Shown in pieces: positions 63,975 through 64,000 of a DNA stretch of 64,000 bases. Under the pieces are notes generated by a model, which saw only the letters and a program-made list of their open reading frames with translations, had not been told where the DNA came from and ran no database searches. Both the position numbers and the translations under genes were made by a program. The stretch is from a bacterium (GTDB lineage: Bacteria; Cyanobacteriota; Vampirovibrionia; Gastranaerophilales; Gastranaerophilaceae), in NCBI GenBank assembly GCA_017536545.1, contig JAFXHF010000013.1, positions 61,537-125,536 on the forward strand. The letters are read 5' to 3'. Each line of letters starts with the position of its first letter. The first letter of the stretch is position 1.

Positions 63975-64000
63975 AACAGAATTTAGTTTACAAAAAATAA

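Noticed and set aside
1..64000. CRISPR arrays, insertion sequences, prophage
   Set aside because: No regularly spaced repeats, transposase, integrase or phage structural genes were found on either strand.

Overview
The window is an AT-rich bacterial chromosome segment with dense genes and no transposase, phage module or CRISPR array. The gene set is Gram-negative-like and cyanobacteria-related but shows no photosynthesis genes: AsmA-type envelope protein, LmeA/DUF2993-like protein, GerMN protein, separate glycyl-tRNA synthetase alpha subunit, DciA-like protein, many TPR proteins. Together with several proteins sharing an N-terminal 'M-x-I-x-P-I ... [V/I]-x-F-x-[G/N]' pattern, this suggests a non-photosynthetic cyanobacterial relative (Melainabacteria/Vampirovibrionia, probably gut Gastranaerophilales). 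That assignment is inference from recognition, not a search result.

Layout. 0-8 kb: an ADP-ribosyltransferase-like protein, a class-3 lipase-like protein, two proteins of unknown function, the Na+/Ser-Thr symporter SstT, a promoter-to-terminator small RNA candidate at 4.6 kb, a CaCA cation exchanger and a CorC/HlyC-type CBS protein. 8-28 kb: cupin, TPR proteins, an M48-like secreted protein with a changed zinc motif, Zn-alcohol dehydrogenase, an NAD synthetase whose glutaminase half looks eroded, a 1,247-residue AsmA-like protein, a YuiF/NhaC-type antiporter, a TPR plus glycosyltransferase pair, and DnaE. 28-29 kb: tRNA-Gly(GCC) followed by about 390 bp of noncoding DNA holding two more copies of the tRNA 3' end. 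29-39 kb: PHP phosphoesterase-like, nucleotidyltransferase-like, N6-adenine methyltransferase, ribosomal protein L31, two sugar ABC permeases, and two tandem HNH-motif paralogues. 39-48 kb: an abundant-looking hypothetical protein, TPR and HAD proteins, two tandem APC amino-acid permeases, GlyQ, a kinase-fold protein and a dNMP-kinase-like protein.

48-57 kb is a long leftward transcription unit: prfA, ylxR, infB, rbfA, truB, then two envelope proteins (LmeA-like, GerMN) and a HicB-like protein, with very short gaps or overlaps. Upstream are YihY and a DHH phosphoesterase, divergent from a DciA-like gene across only 38 bp. 58-64 kb is also leftward: TadA-like deaminase, sensor kinase and OmpR-type regulator in one unit, then PAP2-like protein, polyprenyl synthase and RsgA in another.

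Two themes link the window. First, enzymes with effector- or toxin-like folds (kinase, nucleotidyltransferase, PHP, HNH pair) carry a similar short N-terminal signature on unrelated bodies, which may be an undescribed targeting tag. Second, several genes lack a ribosome binding site and have a -10 box about 6 bases before the start codon, which predicts leaderless mRNAs.
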